This document shows, piece after piece, positions 7,884 through 16,474 of a DNA stretch of 64,000 nucleotides (positions within the stretch are counted from its first letter, which is position 1; each line of letters starts with the position of its first letter). Source of the stretch: VAXT01 sp963794605. GTDB taxonomy: Bacteria > Actinomycetota > Thermoleophilia > Gaiellales > Gaiellaceae. The translations under genes and the position numbers were made by a program. The DNA lies in assembly GCA_963794605.1 (NCBI GenBank), contig CAWCEN010000002.1, positions 124,001 through 188,000 of the forward strand, read 5' to 3'. A model generated the notes under the pieces. That model was not told the DNA's origin, did no database searches, and was given only the letters and a program-made list of their open reading frames with translations.

Positions 7884-8867
7884 ATGCCGCCGACACGGTT
7901 GCCGCTCTACTGGCGCGTCTTTGCCGTCAACGCTTCGCTGCTGACGGTGATTGCCGTCTTGCTGATCGTCACGCCCGTGACGATCAGCTTCCCGATCGGG
8001 CTGACGGAGGCCATCGTCGTCGTGGTCGGTCTGTTGGTCACGATCGTCGTCAATGCAGTTCTGCTGCGACGCGCGTTTGCGCCGCTCGGCCACTTGGCGA
8101 AGAGAATGGAAATGGTCGACCTGCTGCGCCCGGGGCAGCGTCTCAAAGTGCTGCGCCACGACGAGGTAGGGCGTGTCGTCGTGGCGTTCAACCGGATGCT
8201 CGACCGCCTCGAGCAAGAGCGGCAAGAGAGCGCCCGACGCGTGCTCGCGGCCCAGGAGGCCGAACGGGTCGGGATCGCCCGCGACTTGCACGACGAGGTG
8301 GGTCAGGTCCTGACCGGTGTCCTACTTCAGCTCAACTCGATAGCTGAGACGGCTCCTGAGCATCGCGCTGACCTCGATGAGGCCCGTCAATCCGTTCGCA
8401 GGGCCTTAGACGAGGTGAGGCGGATCTCGAGTGAGCTACGACCGGAAATGCTCGAGCAACTCGGCCTCGTCAGTGCTCTCACCGAGCTGGCGACCACCTT
8501 CGCTCGTGTAGCGGGAGTCCGCGTCGACCGCGACTTTGCGACCTCGCTCCCGAAGCTCGCACCGGAGGTCGAACTCGCCGTCTATCGCATCGCGCAAGAG
8601 AGCTTGACGAACATCGTCCGCCATGCGGAGGCGAGCCATGTGACGATCACACTCGACTCGAGCCACGATAGCGTCGTGCTGCGAGTGGTCGATGACGGTC
8701 GCGGCTTTGGCGGTGACCCAGTCGAGCACGGAGGGCTCCGCAGCATGCGCGAGCGGGCATTGCTCGTAGGGGGTGCCTTGGCGGTCAAGGATGCGCCCGA
8801 CGGGGGCGTCGAGATCAGGCTGGAAGTTCCCGCGACCGAGGTCGTGCGTGCGCTAAAAGTCAGCTGA
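7884..8867 (+). CDS. NarX-type membrane sensor histidine kinase
   Basis: A 327-residue kinase with two membrane helices (about 10-30 and 41-62) and almost no periplasmic loop between them. A HAMP linker follows to about 115, then HisKA_3 dimerisation with His136 in IARDLHDEVGQ and a HATPase domain (QESLTNIVRHAEA, VVDDGRGFGG). The tiny outside loop suggests sensing within or at the membrane. Its stop overlaps the ATG of the NarL regulator as TGATG, so the two form a cognate pair. Confidence 0.93.
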   Translation: MPPTRLPLYWRVFAVNASLLTVIAVLLIVTPVTISFPIGLTEAIVVVVGLLVTIVVNAVLLRRAFAPLGHLAKRMEMVDLLRPGQRLKVLRHDEVGRVVVAFNRMLDRLEQERQESARRVLAAQEAERVGIARDLHDEVGQVLTGVLLQLNSIAETAPEHRADLDEARQSVRRALDEVRRISSELRPEMLEQLGLVSALTELATTFARVAGVRVDRDFATSLPKLAPEVELAVYRIAQESLTNIVRHAEASHVTITLDSSHDSVVLRVVDDGRGFGGDPVEHGGLRSMRERALLVGGALAVKDAPDGGVEIRLEVPATEVVRALKVS

Positions 8868-9523
8868 TGCCGATCCCGCTCGTCACGCGCATTCTGATCG
8901 CCGACGACCACACGATCGTGCGCTCAGGCCTCAAGAGGGTGCTCGATGCAAAGTCCGATCTCGAGGTGGTCGCGGAAGCCGAGGACGGTGCGGAGGCCGT
9001 CGAGAAAGCCCTCAAGGAGGATGTTCACCTCGCAATCCTCGACGTGTCGATGCCGCGGATGACGGGCATCCAGGCCGCAGCCGAGCTACACAAGCGAAAG
9101 CCTGAACTGAAGACGCTGATGCTGTCGATGCACGACAGCGAGCAGTTCCTGTTCGAGGCGCTGAAGGCCGGCGCATCCGGGTACGTGTTGAAGTCGGGCG
9201 CGGACACCGACATCGTTGACGCTGTCCGCGCCGCCATGCGTGGTGACTCCTACCTGTACCCGTCGGCGGTTACGGGCCTCGTACGTGATTATGTCGAACG
9301 AGGCGATCGCGACGAGGAAGACTTCGACGTGCTGACCCCGCGCGAGCTAGAGGTGCTGAAGCTCATCGCTGAGGCGTACACGTCGCAGCAGATCGCCGAT
9401 GCGCTCTTCATCAGCATCAAGACCGTCGACCGCCATCGGCAAAACATCCTCGAGAAGCTCGGCATGCGCGACCGCGTAGAGCTCACGCGGTACGCGATCA
9501 AGCGTGGGCTGATCCAGCCGTAG
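8867..9523 (+). CDS. NarL/DevR-type response regulator
   Basis: A 218-residue regulator: receiver domain with D13-D14, phospho-acceptor Asp59 (LAILDVSMPRM), Ser/Thr in MLSMHD and Lys in VLKSGAD; then a LuxR helix-turn-helix (LTPRELEVLKLIAEAYTSQQIADALFIS, here split as two overlapping motifs). It is coupled to the upstream kinase. NarL-family dimers bind short inverted repeats, so this protein is the best local candidate for the 18-bp palindrome found across 7.3-21.2 kb. That pairing is inference. Confidence 0.92.
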   Translation: MPIPLVTRILIADDHTIVRSGLKRVLDAKSDLEVVAEAEDGAEAVEKALKEDVHLAILDVSMPRMTGIQAAAELHKRKPELKTLMLSMHDSEQFLFEALKAGASGYVLKSGADTDIVDAVRAAMRGDSYLYPSAVTGLVRDYVERGDRDEEDFDVLTPRELEVLKLIAEAYTSQQIADALFISIKTVDRHRQNILEKLGMRDRVELTRYAIKRGLIQP

Positions 9524-9560
9524 CCCCGGCCAGGGCGTGCAGCCGGCACCGATGCCCGAA

Positions 9561-9578
9561 ATGGGGTCGCCGCCCGAC
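9561..9578. promoter_or_regulatory. Palindromic operator, copy 2 (one mismatch)
   Basis: ATGGGGTCGCCGCCCGAC differs from ATnGGG-N6-CCCnAT only at the last base. It lies 80 bases before the small membrane protein and AhpD-like gene. Confidence 0.6.
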
Positions 9579-9640
9579 CGACATCAGCTCGCGCCACGGC
9601 TACGTTCAACTCATGTTCGAGAGACGCAAGCGCTACTCGT

Positions 9641-9847
9641 ATGAATCAGGTCGCCACGATGGACCCTGACGTCGCGATCACGATCGCGTTCTGCTTTGAG
9701 GCCTTCCTGGTCGCTCTTGCGCTGGGCGTGTTCATCGGGCATGAGATCCGCGAGAGCCGGCTGGAAACCGCGAGCAAGAGCAGGCGCGGGCTCGAGCCGG
9801 CCGCGATACCCCCACGCCCCAGGCACCCAGCCGGAAGGAGAACGTGA
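9641..9847 (+). CDS. Small single-pass membrane protein
   Basis: A 68-residue protein with one hydrophobic helix (ITIAFCFEAFLVALALGVFI) followed by a charged, cytoplasm-like tail. ATG 9641 lacks a clear ribosome-binding site and ATG 9659 is an alternative start. Its stop overlaps the ATG of the AhpD-like gene (TGATG at 9845-9849), so the two are coupled. I do not recognise a family. The palindrome at 9561 suggests stress control. Confidence 0.55.
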   Translation: MNQVATMDPDVAITIAFCFEAFLVALALGVFIGHEIRESRLETASKSRRGLEPAAIPPRPRHPAGRRT

Positions 9848-10327
9848 TGACGACGGCGGCGACCTCATTCGAGCAGCCTCGTTTGGACATCGGTCGCGAA
9901 GCACCGCAGCTTCACCGCGCTCGTCACACTCGGGAGGCAAGTCGAGCTCAACCCGCGCTTACGTGAGCTCGTGAACCTCCGGGCCTCGATCTTGAACGGC
10001 TGCGCGTACTGCATCGACATGCATACGAGAATCGCCCGCAAGGCGGGGGAGACCGCCCAGCGCCTCTACGCTGTCGCCGCCTGGCACGAAGCGCCCATCT
10101 TCGATGCCAAGGAACGCGCAGCACTCGCGCTCACAGATGCAGTCACTTTGATCGCCGAGCAACACGTGCCAAGAGACGTTTGGGATGAGGCACGCGCACA
10201 CTTCGAGCCCGACGAGCTCGCTCAGCTCGTCTGGGCGATCACGGTGATCAACGCGTGGAATCGGATCGCCGTCACAACTCGGATGCAACCCGTGTCTAGG
10301 TCCGATCCGGTCGACCGGGCTGCTTAG
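9847..10327 (+). CDS. AhpD-like/carboxymuconolactone decarboxylase-family protein, frameshifted
   Basis: The C-terminal part reads ELVNLRASILNGCAYCIDMH, with the CxxC-x3-H redox centre of AhpD-type alkylhydroperoxidases, then WAITVINAWNRIAVTTRM typical of the family. The ATG at 9847 has a good AAGGAG site and starts MTTAATSFEQPRLDI, but this frame stops early; a single missing base near 9925 would join it to the downstream frame. The product would reduce peroxides or organic substrates with the CxxC pair. The frameshift may be a sequencing error or real damage. Confidence 0.8.
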
Positions 10328-10665
10328 CCGCCTCGAGCGAAGAGAACCAAGACCGAAATCAGCTCGTAGTCGACGAAGTGGTGCTCTTTGCCGAGGGCGA
10401 CGAACGCGGCATCTCCGGGTGTGAGCCTGCGGCTTTCCCCTTCCGACTCGAGCGTCGCCTCGCCGGCGAGGACGACGTAGACCTCGTCGGCCGTGTGTCG
10501 CACCGGGGGATCCGGCGTAGGAGCAATGCGCACGAGCACTCCTACTTCGAGGTTCGGTGCTTCGTGCACGACCTCCCAGCCACCGTTCTGCGCTTCCAGC
10601 CGCGCACGAACCTCGGCGATCGGGAAGTGCTCCACTCCTTCATTCTTGCAGGATGAGGAGATCAT
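10324..10665 (-). CDS. Cupin-domain protein
   Basis: A protein of about 113 residues with the two cupin motifs: PPVRHTADEVYVVLAGEATL and TPGDAAFVALGKEHHFVD. Histidines and the Glu at the usual metal sites are partly kept. The start is uncertain: ATG 10665 or a GTG a few codons later at VEHFPIAEV. It converges with and overlaps the AhpD-like gene by four bases, and its start overlaps a kinase remnant on the plus strand. Its substrate cannot be told. Confidence 0.75.
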   Translation of the reverse strand: MISSSCKNEGVEHFPIAEVRARLEAQNGGWEVVHEAPNLEVGVLVRIAPTPDPPVRHTADEVYVVLAGEATLESEGESRRLTPGDAAFVALGKEHHFVDYELISVLVLFARGG

Positions 10666-10921
10666 GACGCTTCTCGCCGCCCACGCCGGGATCACGATCG
10701 AAAGGGTGCAGATCCACGAGGCGACAATGATTGGATTCATCAACTCGAGGCGCTCGACGAGCTAACACACACACCACACACAACGCAAGCCCAGGGAGCC
10801 CATGGCGGGGCTCGGACTCGTGGGGATGCGCGAGCGAGTCGCGTCCGTCAACGGCGTGCTCGTCATCGAATCGAAACCCGGCGAGGGCACGCGGATCAAG
10901 GTCGAGATCCCACTCGCCTAG
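10652..10921 (+). pseudogene. Remnant of a GAF-domain sensor histidine kinase
   Basis: Bases 10652-10725 read DEEIMTLLAAHAGITIERVQ, the last helix of a GAF domain, nearly the same as DEELIELLAAHAAIAIENAR in the intact kinase at 55559-56692. After an unrelated spacer, 10802-10921 reads GLGLVGMRERVASVNGVL and ends in GTRIKVEIPLA, the end of a HATPase domain. The phospho-acceptor and most of the ATP site are gone. This is a decayed third DevS-like kinase inside the stress island. Confidence 0.75.
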
Positions 10922-10939
10922 GAGCTGGAGGGAACGCCG

Positions 10940-11650
10940 ATGCAAGCTCGGATCAAGGATAAGCAGGAAGTCGCGAAGGGGACTCTCCTCGTGACGTTCG
11001 ATCTACTGGGAGAAGAGGTCGACTTCAAGCCCGGGCAGTACTTCTTCGTCACGCTTCCTGACATCGGCCACGAGGACGACAAGGGGCTGCGCCGGCACAT
11101 CACCGTTGTAACCTCGCCGAACGAGAGGGGCGTTCTCGGCTTCGCCACGAGGATGCGAGACAGCGCCTTCAAGCGGTCCCTCGGCGAACTCCCCGTCGGC
11201 ACCGAGGTGCAAGTCGAGCCCCCAAGGGGGAGCTTTGCCCTTCCTGACGACACCTCGCGGCCGCTCGTCTTCGTCGCCGGCGGGATCGGGATCACCGTTT
11301 TTCGGAGCATGCTCCGCTACATTCGTGAGGAGCGATTGCCGTATCGGGTGACGCTCATCTACTCGAACCGAGACCGCGAGTCGACGGCATTCCTCGATGA
11401 GCTGCGCGAGCTCGAGCAGTCCATTCCCGAGTTCCGGCTCATCGTCACCATGACGCAAGACCAGGGCTGGGACGGCGAGGCACGGATGATCGACGCGCAG
11501 TTTTTCCGCGACTATCTCGGGGAGGATCTCAACCAGTACACGTTGATGGTCGCCGGCCCGCCGGGCATGGTCGAGGGGATGCAGAAAGCATTGGCAGCCG
11601 CCGGGGCGGACGACGAGAACGTGATCGCCGAGCGCTACAGCGGCTACTAA
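10940..11650 (+). CDS. Ferredoxin-NADP reductase-like FAD/NAD oxidoreductase
   Basis: A 236-residue two-domain flavoprotein. The FAD domain has GQYFFVTLP and RRHITVVTSP (the RxxS-like flavin site), and the NAD domain has FVAGGIGITVFRSML, YSNRDRESTAFLDEL and a C-terminal YTLMVAGPPGMVEGM. This is the single-protein reductase layout that passes electrons between NAD(P)H and a partner protein. A GGAGGG site precedes the ATG. The Rieske protein at 13749 is a possible partner, which is inference. Confidence 0.88.
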   Translation: MQARIKDKQEVAKGTLLVTFDLLGEEVDFKPGQYFFVTLPDIGHEDDKGLRRHITVVTSPNERGVLGFATRMRDSAFKRSLGELPVGTEVQVEPPRGSFALPDDTSRPLVFVAGGIGITVFRSMLRYIREERLPYRVTLIYSNRDRESTAFLDELRELEQSIPEFRLIVTMTQDQGWDGEARMIDAQFFRDYLGEDLNQYTLMVAGPPGMVEGMQKALAAAGADDENVIAERYSGY

Positions 11651-11657
11651 GGCTCGC

Positions 11658-13036
11658 TCAAAAGCCCAGCTGGGCCATCAGGCTCGACCAGACCTCACTG
11701 CGCGTCGGAAACGCGGGGATGGCGTGGGCCAGACGCTCGAGCGGCACCTCGCCGACCACCGCGATCGTGGCCGCCTGCAGGAAGTCCGCCACCTCGGAGC
11801 CCGTGATCGTGGCGCCGACCACGATCCCGCGGTCGTCGTCGACGACGAGCCGGGTGGTGCCGACGGCGCCAATGCCGTAGAAGGTGCCGCCGGCGTTGCC
11901 GGAGGTGGGGGCATCTACCGCGTGCACGTTGAGGCCGGTGTCCAAGGCCGACTGCAGGGAATGCCCGACCGCGGCCACCTGAGGGTCGGTGAACAGCACC
12001 CGCGGGGACCCGGTCCGTCGGCGGTGGCCGCTGCGCTCTTGCCGAGGATGTTGTCGGCGGCAACACGCGCGTGGTATTTGCTGATGTGAGTGAGGAGAGC
12101 GCGGGCGTTGACATCGCCGATGGCGTAGAGCCAGTCGCCGTCGACTGCGGTCGCGCGTAGCTGGTCGTCCACATCGATCCACTTGCCGGGCTCGAGCCCG
12201 ACGGTTTCCAATCCGAGGTCGTCGGTGCGGGGGAGCCGGCCCACAGCTACGGCAAGCTCGTCGGCCTTCACCTCGAGGCCCCGATCCAGTTCGACCGTGA
12301 CCTCGCCGGCGTTTTTCTCCCGGCGCACGGCCACGGCCCTCGTGCCCAGCCGCACGTCCACTCCGCGCTCGCGCAGGGATGTCGCAACCTCCTCAGCTGC
12401 AAAAGGCTCTTCGCGCCCCAACAGGCGGTCACCCGCCTCGATCAGCGTGACCTCTGAGCCCAACGTGCGCCACGCCTGCGCCATCTCGGTGCCGACCGCT
12501 CCACCGCCCAAGATCGCCAGGCGGGAGGGTGCAGCCTTGGCCGTCGTGAGCTCGCGGTTCGTCCACGGCCGGGCGTCACGCAGGCCGTCGATGGGCGGCA
12601 TGGCGGCTTTGGTTCCCGTCGCCACGATCACCGCCTTCCCGGCCGCCAGGACGTCGTTCCCGGCGCGCACGCGCCGGACGCCGTCGATGCGGCCTTGCCC
12701 GCGCACGAGCTCGATACTCGACGCCTCGAGCCCTGGGAGGTAGGAGGAGTCCTCGAGGTGATGGTTGACCTCGTCGCGGCGGGCCAAGACGGCGCCCACA
12801 TCGAGCTCACCGGCGGCGGCCTGAGCCGCGCCCGGGATACGTCTGGCCTCGGTCAGCGCCTCTTCTGGGCGGAGCAGTGACTTAGAAGGCATACACGCAT
12901 AGAAGGCGCACTCGCCGCCTACCAGCTCGGGCTCCACGATCGCGACCGAGAGGCGGGCCTGCGCCAGCCTGCCCGCTGCTTCCCGACCGGCTGTTCCGGA
13001 CCCGAGCACGACGACGTCGAAGCGGCGTTCGCTCAT
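11658..13036 (-). CDS. Pyridine nucleotide-disulfide oxidoreductase (Lpd/mercuric reductase class), frameshifted
   Basis: The N-terminal frame (13036 to about 12010) has the FAD motif GSGTAGREAAGRLAQ, the redox disulfide GGECAFYACMPSK and the NAD motif AILGGGAVGTEMAQAW. It then leaves frame; the next frame continues RVLFTDPQVAAVGHS and ends LAHAIPAFPTRSEVW, the family's C-terminal His region. One extra base in the C-rich run near 12001-12015 explains the break. Full length is about 459 residues, normal for the class. It shares a divergent control region, with a palindrome, with the cupin gene at 13242. Confidence 0.85.
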
Positions 13037-13148
13037 TCGGTGTCCGTAGTCTCCGAGCGAGTCCCTGAGCGCCGACCCGAACGTCTTAGCAGCCTCGATC
13101 TTGCAGCTTCCATGGCTTCAAGGGTCGCTGACGCCCAAGCATCTCACC

Positions 13149-13166
13149 ATGGGTTGTTGCCCCCAT
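13149..13166. promoter_or_regulatory. Palindromic operator, copy 3 (one mismatch)
   Basis: ATGGGTTGTTGCCCCCAT has one mismatch in the GGG block. It lies between the divergent oxidoreductase (13036) and cupin (13242) genes. A second half site, CCCCAT, follows directly. Confidence 0.6.
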
Positions 13167-13241
13167 TTGCCCCATTTGGCGTTTACGCTTCGGCTCCCCC
13201 GACCCACCGGCGGCGAGGCTACGAGCGAGAGTTGAAAAGCG

Positions 13242-13703
13242 ATGAAGCGTTGGTACCTACCATCCATCGCCCCCTCATCTGAAAAGCGTGTCGCCCGCGA
13301 GCCGGGAGCCGACGCGCCACGCGTGCCGTCGGCCGGTCACCAGAATCCTCGCGTCTTGTTCTCGTCGCCCGAGTGCCGGCTCGTGGTACTCGACCTTCGC
13401 AGCGGGGAGAGGATGGGCGATCACCATGTCCGCGAGCGCGCAGTCGTGCAGGTTGTTTCCGGCCGGATTTCGATCGAAGCTGCAGGAGAGACCGTGGAGT
13501 GCGACGCCGGAACGCTGGTCGTATTCGACCCTGGCGAGCGACACGCCCTGCGCGGCCTCGATGACGCACGTCTGTTGCTCACCCTCGCGCCCTGGCCCGC
13601 GACCGGACACAATGCGGCGACAGAGACACCGCACGACCAGCGCCTGCCCGTCAACGCGACCGTCGAACCGATCGATTCAGTTCGACCTCGGCGCAACCTC
13701 TGA
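13242..13703 (+). CDS. Cupin-domain protein
   Basis: A 153-residue protein. The cupin core is at about 45-115: LDLRSGERMGDHHVRERAV, SGRISIEAAGETVECDAGT and VFDPGERHALRGL. It resembles small single-domain cupins that bind a metal in a beta barrel. The N-terminal 30 and C-terminal 30 residues look unstructured. It is divergent from the disulfide oxidoreductase and lies behind a palindrome, so it probably belongs to the stress regulon. Function unknown. Confidence 0.7.
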   Translation: MKRWYLPSIAPSSEKRVAREPGADAPRVPSAGHQNPRVLFSSPECRLVVLDLRSGERMGDHHVRERAVVQVVSGRISIEAAGETVECDAGTLVVFDPGERHALRGLDDARLLLTLAPWPATGHNAATETPHDQRLPVNATVEPIDSVRPRRNL

Positions 13704-13748
13704 GCTCCAAAGGCGTACTCGACCACTACTCGCGGTGCCGGCCGCCTG

Positions 13749-14054
13749 TCAGACCTCGACCTGGAGTTCGTCACCTTCGAGGCGAACCGGGTAGCTCCGC
13801 ACAGGCTCGCCAGCCGGGCCGCGTACGACGTCTCCCGTCGTCACGTCGAACTGGCTTCCATGGCACGGGCAGGTGACGATCGTCGCTTCGAGGTCCCCCT
13901 CGGCGAGCGAGCACCCCAGATGCGTGCAGGTGTCCCCGAACGCGTAGAAGTGGCCGGCGGCGTTTACGATCGCGATCCGGGTGCCGCTCACGTCGAACGC
14001 CGCCAGCTCACGGCTCCCCAGCTGGTCTAGAGAAGTCACGGTGACCTCTGCCAT
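13749..14054 (-). CDS. Rieske [2Fe-2S] ferredoxin-like protein
   Basis: A 101-residue soluble Rieske protein. The cluster ligands are in CTHLGC and CPCHGSQFD, the CxH...CxxH pattern, with 15-16 residues between them, as in non-haem-oxygenase ferredoxins and NirD-like proteins. I use ATG 14054 because AGAGAGG then sits at a normal distance; ATG 14063 is an alternative. It is downstream of GAPDH on the same strand and may carry electrons for one of the nearby oxidoreductases. Confidence 0.9.
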   Translation of the reverse strand: MAEVTVTSLDQLGSRELAAFDVSGTRIAIVNAAGHFYAFGDTCTHLGCSLAEGDLEATIVTCPCHGSQFDVTTGDVVRGPAGEPVRSYPVRLEGDELQVEV

Positions 14055-14090
14055 CGGACACATCCTCTCTTAAGTCGTCGTTCCCGATGT

Positions 14091-15101
14091 TCATGAATTG
14101 ATCCCAGCGTGCAGCCGGGCGACGACGTCGACCAGGCGGCAGCTGTATCCCCACTCGTTGTCGTACCAGCCGAAGGCCTTCACGAGCGCACCCTCGGACA
14201 TCGTGAGCTGACTGTCGAAAATGCAGGAATAGGGGGAACGGACGATGTCGCTCGAGACCAGCGGCTCGTCGGCGTAGCGGAGGACTCCCATGAGCGAGGC
14301 CTCGTCCGCAGCGTTCCGAAAGACTGTGTTCACAGCGTCGCGACCCGCGGGCCGGCTGACTTCGACGACCAGGTCGACGATCGATCCGACCGGGATCGGC
14401 GCCCTGATTGCGACACCGTCGATCTTCCCGTCGAGCTCCGGCAGAACGGTCCCGAGCGCACGAGTGGCACCAGTTGTGGTCGGAATGAGGTTGATCGCGG
14501 CCGCACGCGCACGTCGAAGATCGTCTTGGGGGGCGTCGAGGACCGGCTGTGACGGCGTGTAGGCGTGCACGGTCGTCATGAACCCGCGCTCGATCCCAAA
14601 CGCATCGTGCAGGACCTTCGCCAGCGGCGTAACGCAGTTCGTGGTGCAGGATGCGTTCGAGACGATGCGGTGCTTCTCCGGGTCATAGGCATCGTCATTG
14701 ACGCCCATCACGAGCGTAACGTCGGCGTCGTTGGCAACCGCGGAGATCAGGACCGTCCGGGCGCCGGAGTCCAGGTGCGCCTTCGCCCTGTCGCGCTTCT
14801 CGAAGCGACCGGTCGCCTCGACAACCACGTCCACGCCAAGCTCCCGCCAGGGAAGATCCGCGGGGTCGGGAATCGACAACGCCCGCAGCTCGAGCTCGCC
14901 GACGGTGATCGTGTCCGGGCCCACCTCTACCCCATCTGGCAGGCGGCCAAGGACCGAGTCGAACTCGAGCAGGTGCGCCATCGTCTTCGGTTTGCCGACG
15001 TCATTAACAGCGACGATTTCGTAATCGGGACGCCGCTCGAGGTAGGCTCGTAGGAAGTTTCGGCCGATCCTCCCGAAGCCGTTGATCGCGACGCGGGTCA
15101 T
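14091..15101 (-). CDS. gap: Glyceraldehyde-3-phosphate dehydrogenase, type I
   Basis: A 336-residue GAPDH: NAD motif INGFGRIGRNFLRA at 7-20, catalytic Cys152 in SCTTNCVTPLAK, base-histidine region TVHAYTPSQ, and the C-terminal WYDNEWGYSCRLVD. It oxidises glyceraldehyde-3-phosphate in glycolysis or gluconeogenesis. Finding it inside a stress island with transaldolase and a G6PD remnant suggests a second, regulated copy rather than the housekeeping one; that is inference. It belongs to a run of minus-strand genes starting at DoxX (18150). Confidence 0.96.
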   Translation of the reverse strand: MTRVAINGFGRIGRNFLRAYLERRPDYEIVAVNDVGKPKTMAHLLEFDSVLGRLPDGVEVGPDTITVGELELRALSIPDPADLPWRELGVDVVVEATGRFEKRDRAKAHLDSGARTVLISAVANDADVTLVMGVNDDAYDPEKHRIVSNASCTTNCVTPLAKVLHDAFGIERGFMTTVHAYTPSQPVLDAPQDDLRRARAAAINLIPTTTGATRALGTVLPELDGKIDGVAIRAPIPVGSIVDLVVEVSRPAGRDAVNTVFRNAADEASLMGVLRYADEPLVSSDIVRSPYSCIFDSQLTMSEGALVKAFGWYDNEWGYSCRLVDVVARLHAGINS

Positions 15102-15147
15102 CGAGGCCCCGCTCGCGACGCCAGCGTCGTTGGCACCTCAAACGCTC

Positions 15148-15243
15148 TCATTCGGACTCCTCTGTCTCGGGTAAGACGCAGGCCGCGTCCTCACCCGGAG
15201 GATCTTCTGGGCAGGCTGTGTCCGCCATCGGGCCGCGGCCCAT
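15148..15243 (-). CDS. Possible small protein downstream of AlkA
   Basis: A 31-codon ORF, MGRGPMADTACPEDPPGEDA with an acidic end, between the AlkA-like gene and GAPDH. It starts 18 bases past the AlkA stop and has a weak GAG upstream. It is acidic with two Cys and matches nothing I know. It may be an unexpressed frame. Confidence 0.25.
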   Translation of the reverse strand: MGRGPMADTACPEDPPGEDAACVLPETEESE

Positions 15244-15260
15244 CTCAGCGGCGAGCTCTT

Positions 15261-16184
15261 TCAGGCCTCCGGCAAAGTCCCATGCTCTGCGAGATTGGCG
15301 AGCAGGAGGTGGAAATAGACGAGCCCGGCGAACGGCCACCAGCGGCTCACTGCGGCCTGCACGCCCGCATAGTCGAGCGGGCCCGGCCAGTCGAGCCAGC
15401 GAGCGAGGTTGTTGCGGGCGCCGACATCGTCGCCGGGAAAGACGTTCAGCCGCCCAAGACCGCGCAGAAGAGCGTACTCGGCACTCCACCGCCCCACTCC
15501 GCGCAACTGCACCAGCGCCTCTACAGCGTCGCGGTCGTCGAGTCCCTCGATTGCGGAGGAGTCGAAAGTCCCGGCACTGATCCCAGCGGCGAGCTCGACG
15601 ATGCTGCGTGCCTTTGCGCCGCTGAAGCCAAACGGCCTCAGCGTTTCCGGAGCAACGCCACCGAGGCGAGTCGCAACCGGAAAGGCGTAGAGCGCGCGGT
15701 CTGCCGATGTCGTCCCATGCGCCTGAGCGAGCCGGTTGAGCAGACGAATGCCGATCGTGAGGGTGAGCTGCTGACAGGCGATCGCGTTGACCACGCACTC
15801 GAACAGCGTCGGAAACCGCGGCGGCTTCAGTCCGCGGAAGCGCGCGGCCAACGTCCGCAGGAGCGGATCGCGCTCGGCGAGGCGGTAGAACGGGACGAGA
15901 TCGATTTCGGGGCCGAGCAGACGCGTGAGCGCAGCACGGGCGGCCTCTTCCGCCCGCTGGTCGACCTGCGTCCCGGTGAGCGTGACCGCGAGTCGTGGCG
16001 CGGCGGTCGAGCCGGCTTGGACAGCAGCGAGTTCGATGGTGCCGCTCTCGACCTCGAGCGCGCGACGGTACGTGAGCCCGTCCCAGGTGTCGACGGCGTT
16101 GTCGGGCCGTCGCCGCAGCGCCCAGACGGTGAGATCGAGCCGGAACGGCGGCAGCGCCGGAATCGAGAGCGTCTTGCGCGCCAT
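15261..16184 (-). CDS. DNA-3-methyladenine glycosylase II-like (AlkA/HhH-GPD) protein
   Basis: A 307-residue protein with an AlkA-type N-terminal domain (LDLTVWALRRRPDN) and a helix-hairpin-helix-GPD domain: ACQQLTLTIGIRLLNRLA, LRGVGRWSAEYALLRGLG, and the catalytic Asp in FPGDDVGARNNLARWL. It would remove alkylated bases by cleaving the glycosidic bond, as part of base-excision repair. It sits in a minus-strand run behind a winged-helix gene and follows the stress-island palindromes upstream of DoxX. Confidence 0.88.
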   Translation of the reverse strand: MARKTLSIPALPPFRLDLTVWALRRRPDNAVDTWDGLTYRRALEVESGTIELAAVQAGSTAAPRLAVTLTGTQVDQRAEEAARAALTRLLGPEIDLVPFYRLAERDPLLRTLAARFRGLKPPRFPTLFECVVNAIACQQLTLTIGIRLLNRLAQAHGTTSADRALYAFPVATRLGGVAPETLRPFGFSGAKARSIVELAAGISAGTFDSSAIEGLDDRDAVEALVQLRGVGRWSAEYALLRGLGRLNVFPGDDVGARNNLARWLDWPGPLDYAGVQAAVSRWWPFAGLVYFHLLLANLAEHGTLPEA

Positions 16185-16201
16185 GCCGCGTGGGCTCAGC
16201 G

Positions 16202-16474
16202 CTATCCAGCCCTGACGCGACGGCCCTTGTCGGTCAATCGGTATCTCATGCCGGCAGGAACCTTCTTCGAGGTGACGAGGCCTTCGAGCTCCAACGTCTC
16301 GAGCTTGAGCTCGAGAACGTTGCGAGACATCCGGGCCGCGCGGGCAAGCGTGTCGACGTATGCCCAGGCCGTCGGTCCAGTGCCCATCCGCAGAAGCAGT
16401 GCGCGTTGCTCGTCTTCGCTCTGGAAGGGAGCTCCAGAGCTGCTGTTCTGACGGCGAGTCGAGCCCGAGCTCAC
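16202..16474 (-). CDS. Winged-helix DNA-binding protein
   Basis: A 90-residue protein whose last 60 residues form a winged helix: AYVDTLARAARMSRNVLELK as the recognition region and LVTSKKVPAGMRYRLTDKGR as the wing. I start it at GTG 16474, which overlaps the stop of the upstream gene as GTGA. It resembles small MarR/PadR-like regulators or helix-turn-helix modules without ligand domains. Its target is unknown; the AlkA gene 18 bases downstream is an obvious candidate. Confidence 0.65.
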   Translation of the reverse strand: MSSGSTRRQNSSSGAPFQSEDEQRALLLRMGTGPTAWAYVDTLARAARMSRNVLELKLETLELEGLVTSKKVPAGMRYRLTDKGRRVRAG

